Shown here piece by piece: positions 59,662-64,000 of a stretch of 64,000 nucleotides of DNA (its first letter is position 1; the number at the start of each line of letters is the position of its first letter). The DNA comes from Aminipila butyrica. GTDB taxonomy: Bacteria; Bacillota; Clostridia; Peptostreptococcales; Anaerovoracaceae. Location of the stretch: contig NZ_CP048649.1 in NCBI RefSeq assembly GCF_010669305.1, positions 2,418,001 through 2,482,000 of the forward strand, in the 5' to 3' direction. The notes under the pieces were generated by a model. It saw only the letters and a program-made list of their open reading frames with translations. It did no database searches and was not told where the DNA came from. A program made the translations under genes and the position numbers.

Positions 59662-61668
59662 TTAATAGGGATTTATGTCCACAGAAACAGAAAAAGGCAC
59701 TTTTTTGCCGATGTTTACCGCCCGCTTAATCTTGTCCACCGCCCACAGGCAGGTTCCCCGCTTCCCTTTGGGGCATTTGATTAAAATACCATATCGGAAA
59801 TGCTCTTTTTTGCTATTAATCAGCAGGGGTTGAGGCGGAAAAATTTGATGTTTAAATTCTTCTCCCAGCTCTCGCTCCAACGCGCCTAGCACTTGCTGGG
59901 CGCCATTTATACATACATTCTCTTTCGCTGCTGCCACGATGACCTGTACAATGTCGCTAAAAGGCGGGTACAACAGACTCTGTCGAACCATCAGCTCGGT
60001 GTGATAAAAGGCCTGGTAATCTTGCTGTGCAGCGGCTTGAATGCTGTAATGTTCCCCATTATAGGTCTGAATTACCACCTTGCCTTCCTTGTCTCCTCGT
60101 CCAGCCCGTCCTGCCGCCTGGGTGACCAGCTGAAAAGTAGTTTCCGCTGCCCGGTAGTCGGGAATGTTCAGAATCACATCGGCCGAAATGATGCCCACCA
60201 GGCCCACCTGCTTGAAATCCAAGCCCTTGGCCACCAGCTGAGTGCCGATGAGGATTTTGGTCTTCCCCTTTCGGAAATCGTTGATAATTTTGTCCACACT
60301 GCCCTTCAGGCGAATAGTGTCCAAGTCCAGCCGTCCGATGGGATAGTCCGGAAACAACTCTGCTGTGAATTCCTCCACCTTTTCTGTACCGGTGCCGAAG
60401 TGGCGGATGTATTTGCTGCCGCAATCAGGACAGGCAGTGGGCAGCGGTTCTGTTTTACCGCAGTAATGGCAGACCGCCCCCTGTTCCGCTTTGTGATAGG
60501 TCAACGCAATACCGCAGTCGGGGCATTTCATCACATAGCCGCATTCCCGGCAAGAGATGAAAGTAGAATAGCCTCTCCGGTTGAGAAAGAGGATGACTTG
60601 CTGCCCTTCCTCCAGGCAGGTTTTCATCTGCCCGTACAGGGCTGTGCTGAACATGGATTTATTGCCTGCTTTCAACTCCTGACGCATGTCTACCACTTCT
60701 ACCATCGGCAGCGCTACCTGATTATAACGTTCTGTCAGTTCTACCCGCTTGTATATGCCTTGTTCTGCCCGATAGGTGGCGGATACCGATGGGGTTGCAC
60801 TACCCAGCACCACCAGTCCGTCATAGCTTTTAGCCCGTTTGATAGCCACTTCTACCGTATCATATTTAGGCGCCATATCCGACTTATAGGTTGCTTCGTG
60901 CTCTTCATCCAGAATGATGATGCCGATATCCCTTAAAGGGGCGAAAACCGCTGACCTAGCCCCGATGACGATGCGGACTTGCCCGCTGCGAATCCGCACC
61001 CATTCATCATATCTCTCTCCTAGGGAAAGGCGGCTGTGCAGCACCGCAATCTGGTCCGGCCCAAATCGGCCGATAAAACGCTGAATGACCTGGGTAGTCA
61101 GCGAAATTTCCGGTACCAGCACAATTGCATTTCGCCCTTCTTCCAGAACAGAGTTGATTAACCGGATATAGAGCTCTGTTTTTCCGCTTCCAGTGATGCC
61201 GTGAATGAGAAAGATTTCATGCTGCTTGCTTTTGATATCCGGCTCCATGATGGCCATGGCTGCGGCCTGCTCACCAGTCAGCTGAGGCGGGAATCGCCCT
61301 TCCCCTTCCATGTCCTTGTAAGGCCGCCGCTCTTTGCCCCGCTTGGAGACACTGCCTGCCGGCGTAAAACAGTTGATTCCATCTATGTACCGACACAAAT
61401 ACCGCTTGCGCATCCAGCGGCAGGTGTCCATCATCTCCGTCGATAAACGAATCTCTTCGTCGACGCTCTCAATATATTTCAGTCCCTTGATTTCCTCTTC
61501 CAAATGATCCAGCACGTCAAAGACGTATCCCGTCCTAACACGGTTTCCCTTGGCAAAGGGTACCGTCACCTTACTGCCTACCTGGATATCGTCAAAATGG
61601 GAGCCATAGGTATATAAATTATCAGTATTATCATTTTTATTGTCAATCGCTACATTTACGTATTTCAT
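59662..61668 (-). CDS. priA: Primosomal replication restart helicase PriA
   Basis: A 668-aa 3'-5' helicase. An N-terminal DNA-binding domain (1-100), Walker A GITGSGKTELY, DEEH box (IILDEEHEATYKSD), GSATPS, the paired zinc clusters (CRECGYVMKCPDCG; CHYCGK; CPDCGS) and QAAGRAGRG motif VI. The length is at the short end for the family because the region between the N-terminal domain and the helicase core is compact. Ribosome site TTGGAGATTT. Confidence 0.96.
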   Translation of the reverse strand: MKYVNVAIDNKNDNTDNLYTYGSHFDDIQVGSKVTVPFAKGNRVRTGYVFDVLDHLEEEIKGLKYIESVDEEIRLSTEMMDTCRWMRKRYLCRYIDGINCFTPAGSVSKRGKERRPYKDMEGEGRFPPQLTGEQAAAMAIMEPDIKSKQHEIFLIHGITGSGKTELYIRLINSVLEEGRNAIVLVPEISLTTQVIQRFIGRFGPDQIAVLHSRLSLGERYDEWVRIRSGQVRIVIGARSAVFAPLRDIGIIILDEEHEATYKSDMAPKYDTVEVAIKRAKSYDGLVVLGSATPSVSATYRAEQGIYKRVELTERYNQVALPMVEVVDMRQELKAGNKSMFSTALYGQMKTCLEEGQQVILFLNRRGYSTFISCRECGYVMKCPDCGIALTYHKAEQGAVCHYCGKTEPLPTACPDCGSKYIRHFGTGTEKVEEFTAELFPDYPIGRLDLDTIRLKGSVDKIINDFRKGKTKILIGTQLVAKGLDFKQVGLVGIISADVILNIPDYRAAETTFQLVTQAAGRAGRGDKEGKVVIQTYNGEHYSIQAAAQQDYQAFYHTELMVRQSLLYPPFSDIVQVIVAAAKENVCINGAQQVLGALERELGEEFKHQIFPPQPLLINSKKEHFRYGILIKCPKGKRGTCLWAVDKIKRAVNIGKKVPFSVSVDINPY

Positions 61669-61692
61669 AAATCTCCAACTCAGTCTTCAGCT

Positions 61693-62355
61693 CTAATCCC
61701 ATTTGGAAAAACAGCATCCGCAGTAATTTTGGCGGTACAGTCCATATTCTCGGGATAATTCCACACTTCGCTGATAACCTGCTTTTTTCTTGAAATCCAT
61801 GTCCAAAAACGAAAGAGCATATTTTAAGGACAGGTCTTTGCCGATTTTAGCAATCAACGGATAGTCCTTGTGGGGACTAACTGTCAAGGTGGTACCAAAG
61901 ATAGAAAAGCCGTTGAGCCTAGCCTCTGCTGCCGCCCGCTCTAATCGCAGCTTAAAACAAACGGTACAGCGTTTGCCCCCTTCTGGTTCTTCCTCCAACC
62001 CCTGCACTGCCTGGAAAAATTCCTCCGGGAAAAACTCCCCTTCCGAAAAAGCTACTTTTTCTCCCTCTGGGGCCTGCTGATTATAGGATTCAATAAAGGA
62101 CAGTTGGGTTTGCTTTCGCCGTTCGTATTCCTCTTGGTCTGTAATATTAGGATTGTAAAAAAACACAGTGATATCATAACTGCCCGCCAGCCGTTCCAGC
62201 ACAGCGGTGCTGCAAGGTCCGCAGCAACTGTGAAGCAGCAACTTGGGCCGTTCCTCCATCCGGTCCTTCATATCCGACAGGAGGACCATTTCGGTTCCCT
62301 TAAAATATGATTCTGCCAGTTCTCCTGAAGGCCCGTTTTGTCTTTTATCTCTCAT
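61693..62355 (-). CDS. queH: Epoxyqueuosine reductase QueH
   Basis: A 220-aa enzyme for the last step of queuosine synthesis in tRNA. Conserved cysteines: HSCCGPCSTAV, KRCTVCFKLR and YCGCCFSKWD, which hold a 4Fe-4S cluster and a second metal centre. The N-terminal ~30 residues are extra. Ribosome site GGGAGGAAAG. Other que genes are not in the window. Confidence 0.93.
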   Translation of the reverse strand: MRDKRQNGPSGELAESYFKGTEMVLLSDMKDRMEERPKLLLHSCCGPCSTAVLERLAGSYDITVFFYNPNITDQEEYERRKQTQLSFIESYNQQAPEGEKVAFSEGEFFPEEFFQAVQGLEEEPEGGKRCTVCFKLRLERAAAEARLNGFSIFGTTLTVSPHKDYPLIAKIGKDLSLKYALSFLDMDFKKKAGYQRSVELSREYGLYRQNYCGCCFSKWD

Positions 62356-62490
62356 GCTTTCCTCCCATTTTGTTATCGTACTTATAAAGTTAATTATACC
62401 ATAAATTTAACGCTCATAAAATTATTCTTCTGATTTGTGTTATAATGATTGCTACGATTAAATTTATCATACCTATAGTGAGGAGTTTTC

Positions 62491-63396
62491 ATGAATACCA
62501 CCACCTGCGGTCCCGACCTGCCCATTAACAGCATCGGCCAATATTTAAAAAATTATTTTGGAAAAAAGACAATTAAGCTCTCTTTGGATGGGGGCTTTAC
62601 CTGCCCCAACCGAGATGGGAGCAAAGGCACCGGCGGCTGCATTTTCTGTTCTGCAGACGGCTCTGGAGACTTTGCCAGCAATATCGAAGATCAAATCAGA
62701 CTACTGTCTGACAAATGGCCAGATAGCAACCATCTGGCCTATTTCCAGAATCATACCAACACCTATGCATCGGTTGCTGAGCTGAGGGAAAAATATGAGA
62801 CGGCCCTAAATCATCCTGGCATCGCTGGTCTAGCCATCGCAACTCGGCCGGACTGCCTGTCGGAACCCATCTATGAGCTCCTCAGCGAAATCAATCAAAA
62901 GACCTTTCTCTGGGTAGAGCTGGGATTGCAAACTATCCATCAACAAACGGCAGAACGAATCAACCGCTGTTACTCCTTGGAGGTATACGACCAAGCCGTC
63001 AAAAGGCTCACCGAATTAGGCATACGCACGGTGGTACATGTAATCTTCGGCCTGCCTGGTGAATCCAAACAAGATATGCTGGATTCCATTCGCTATGTCT
63101 GCACCAGTCCCATCTTCGGCCTGAAAATACATATGTTGAATGTGGTAAAAGGTTCTCAGATGGAAACGTTGTATCCTGATTATACGTCGTTTTCCAGCAT
63201 TGACGAATATGTCCAACTAGTAGCTGATGCGTTGGAACTCATACCGCCAGAAATTACCATTCATCGCATGAGCGCCGATGCCCCCAGACCCATCCTGATC
63301 TCTCCGGAATGGAGCTATCAAAAACGAACCATCTTAAACGGCATCCACCGAGAACTGCGAAAAAGAAATAGCTGGCAGGGAAAGAACTGCACCTAA
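62491..63396 (+). CDS. TIGR01212-family radical SAM protein (YhcC-like)
   Basis: A 301-aa radical SAM enzyme. The cluster cysteines are in FTCPNRDGS and GGCIFCSADG, with the long spacing typical of this family (also seen in Elp3-like proteins). The core continues ATRPDCLSE, WVELGLQT and VIFGLPGES. The reaction is not known. GAGGAG precedes the ATG; TATAAT lies at about 62440. Confidence 0.88.
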   Translation: MNTTTCGPDLPINSIGQYLKNYFGKKTIKLSLDGGFTCPNRDGSKGTGGCIFCSADGSGDFASNIEDQIRLLSDKWPDSNHLAYFQNHTNTYASVAELREKYETALNHPGIAGLAIATRPDCLSEPIYELLSEINQKTFLWVELGLQTIHQQTAERINRCYSLEVYDQAVKRLTELGIRTVVHVIFGLPGESKQDMLDSIRYVCTSPIFGLKIHMLNVVKGSQMETLYPDYTSFSSIDEYVQLVADALELIPPEITIHRMSADAPRPILISPEWSYQKRTILNGIHRELRKRNSWQGKNCT

Positions 63397-63421
63397 ATAA
63401 GATAAGTTTTTTACATCTAAA

Positions 63422-63449
63422 AATGGGAGTGCATTGCCACTCCCATTTC
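63422..63449. terminator. Bidirectional terminator
   Basis: A perfect 11-bp stem AAATGGGAGTG / CACTCCCATTT (63422-63432, 63439-63449), 26 bp after the radical SAM stop and facing the tdk gene. Confidence 0.85.
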
Positions 63450-63500
63450 CTCTAATATCATTTTTTAATTCGGTTTACACAAGAGTCCCGCTTTATCTTC

Positions 63501-64000
63501 TTATGGCTCCAATCGTCCATCGTTATAATGCTTCCGGCACAAGGAAACATACATATCGTTGCCTCCTACCAGTACCTGCTCCCCCTGCTTGACAAACCTT
63601 CCATCCACTACCCGGGCGACCATAGTAGCCTTGCGTCCGCACCAGCAGATAGTTTTGATTTCTTCAATCTTATCTGCGTAAACCAGCATATAGTAAGACC
63701 CCTCAAACAGCTCATTTCTGAAATCATTTTTCAAGCCATAGGCCAAGACCGGCACATCGCAACTGTCTACAATTTCCACCAGCTCTTGAACGTGATGCTT
63801 CTTCAAAAACTGACATTCATCCACTAGTACACAGTCTACCTTTTCCTTGGTGTTTTCTGACAGGAACAATTCCAGGATATTGGTATCATCTGCCACCATG
63901 ATGGCCTCCCGCTGGATGCCTATTCTTGAGGTAATCACACCTGCGCCATAGCGGTCGTCCACACTTGGAACCAAGGTCAGGACTCGCTTGCCCCGCTCTT
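63501..64000 (-). CDS. tdk: Thymidine kinase, C-terminal part (5' end outside window)
   Basis: The frame stays open to the last base (ERGKRVLTLVPSVDDRYG), so the Walker A end lies beyond the window. Visible features: VDECQFL (catalytic Glu of the DExQF motif), the lasso loop RNELFEGSYYML and zinc cysteines (CWCGRKA, CRKHY). It phosphorylates thymidine with ATP in nucleotide salvage. Confidence 0.93.
   Translation of the reverse strand, partial: ERGKRVLTLVPSVDDRYGAGVITSRIGIQREAIMVADDTNILELFLSENTKEKVDCVLVDECQFLKKHHVQELVEIVDSCDVPVLAYGLKNDFRNELFEGSYYMLVYADKIEEIKTICWCGRKATMVARVVDGRFVKQGEQVLVGGNDMYVSLCRKHYNDGRLEP

Noticed and set aside
59893..60936. Long plus-strand open frame of about 347 codons inside priA
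   Set aside because: It is antisense to a well-conserved helicase gene, has no ribosome site and encodes no recognisable domain.
1..64000. CRISPR arrays, rRNA genes or an intact insertion sequence
   Set aside because: No regularly spaced repeats, rRNA-like sequence or complete transposase were seen.

Overview
The window is AT-rich chromosomal DNA from a low-G+C, Gram-positive anaerobe, most likely a member of class Clostridia. The evidence is strong GGAGG-type ribosome binding sites, a T-box in front of thrS, lipoproteins with short lipoboxes, several 'stalk' (copper-amine-oxidase-N) secreted proteins, an EFR1-type flavodoxin/ferredoxin, a PduB-like shell protein, and the Bacillus/Clostridium gene order priA-def-fmt-yugP-rsmB-prpC-prkC-rsgA-rpe. 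The species cannot be named from the sequence alone.

Layout. 0-4.6 kb: 3' end of a PhoH-like ATPase, a cell-wall amidase, an EFR1 flavodoxin-ferredoxin, a Cys-rich pentapeptide-repeat protein and a GNAT acetyltransferase. 4.7-14.8 kb (minus strand): an eleven-gene iron-uptake operon. It runs FTR1 permease (FetM), FetP/P19 lipoprotein, DUF2318 membrane protein, two MacB-like permeases, an ATPase, an FMN-binding lipoprotein, DUF4418, another permease and ATPase, and finally a DtxR-type iron repressor. A perfect 16-bp DtxR-like palindrome lies upstream of the first gene. 15-16.5 kb: a MocR-family regulator with its own DtxR-like box and with Asp where the PLP-binding lysine should be. 16.5-19.2 kb: an ArsR/CadC sensor and a heavy-metal P-type ATPase. 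19.3-24.9 kb: two stalk-domain proteins, tRNA-Arg(TCG), a CDP-alcohol phosphotransferase with a probable ATT start, an iron alcohol dehydrogenase and a MerR regulator. 25-28.8 kb: a small membrane protein, a YiaC-like acetyltransferase and two diguanylate cyclases. 28.9-32.5 kb: thrS with its T-box, then cobT.

32.4-39.3 kb (minus strand): a compact Tad-like (type IVc pilus) operon. It encodes a CpaB-like SAF protein, a CpaE-like protein with a degenerate P-loop, the CpaF ATPase, TadB and TadC, four short MK-start membrane-anchored proteins (one only 48 aa), and a YiiX/YaeF-like papain-fold hydrolase that overlaps cobT. No prepilin peptidase or secretin is present. 39.6-41.1 kb: an ABC-F ATPase. 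41.2-41.7 kb: the decayed C-terminus of an IS66 transposase. 41.7-45.8 kb: a very AT-rich accessory patch with three unknown exported or small proteins, preceded by a 16-codon leader ORF, and facing a LytTR/GHKL two-component system whose promoter carries an AgrA-type direct repeat. 46-48.8 kb: a PadR repressor with a clear palindromic operator, an FtsW/RodA-like membrane protein and a lipoprotein. 48.9-51.6 kb: divergent LysR/YeiH, and a lone PduB-type microcompartment shell protein. 51.7-64 kb: the conserved rpe-to-priA housekeeping operon (minus strand), queH, a YhcC-like radical SAM protein and the 3' part of thymidine kinase.

How the genes work together. The best-supported accessory system is the iron operon. 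FetM and FetP handle the metal, and the DUF2318, ABC and FMN-lipoprotein genes look like an energy- or redox-coupled partner complex. The terminal DtxR gene should feed back on the operon promoter and probably also on the MocR gene. The Tad-like operon and the LytTR-linked patch are the least described parts of the window.
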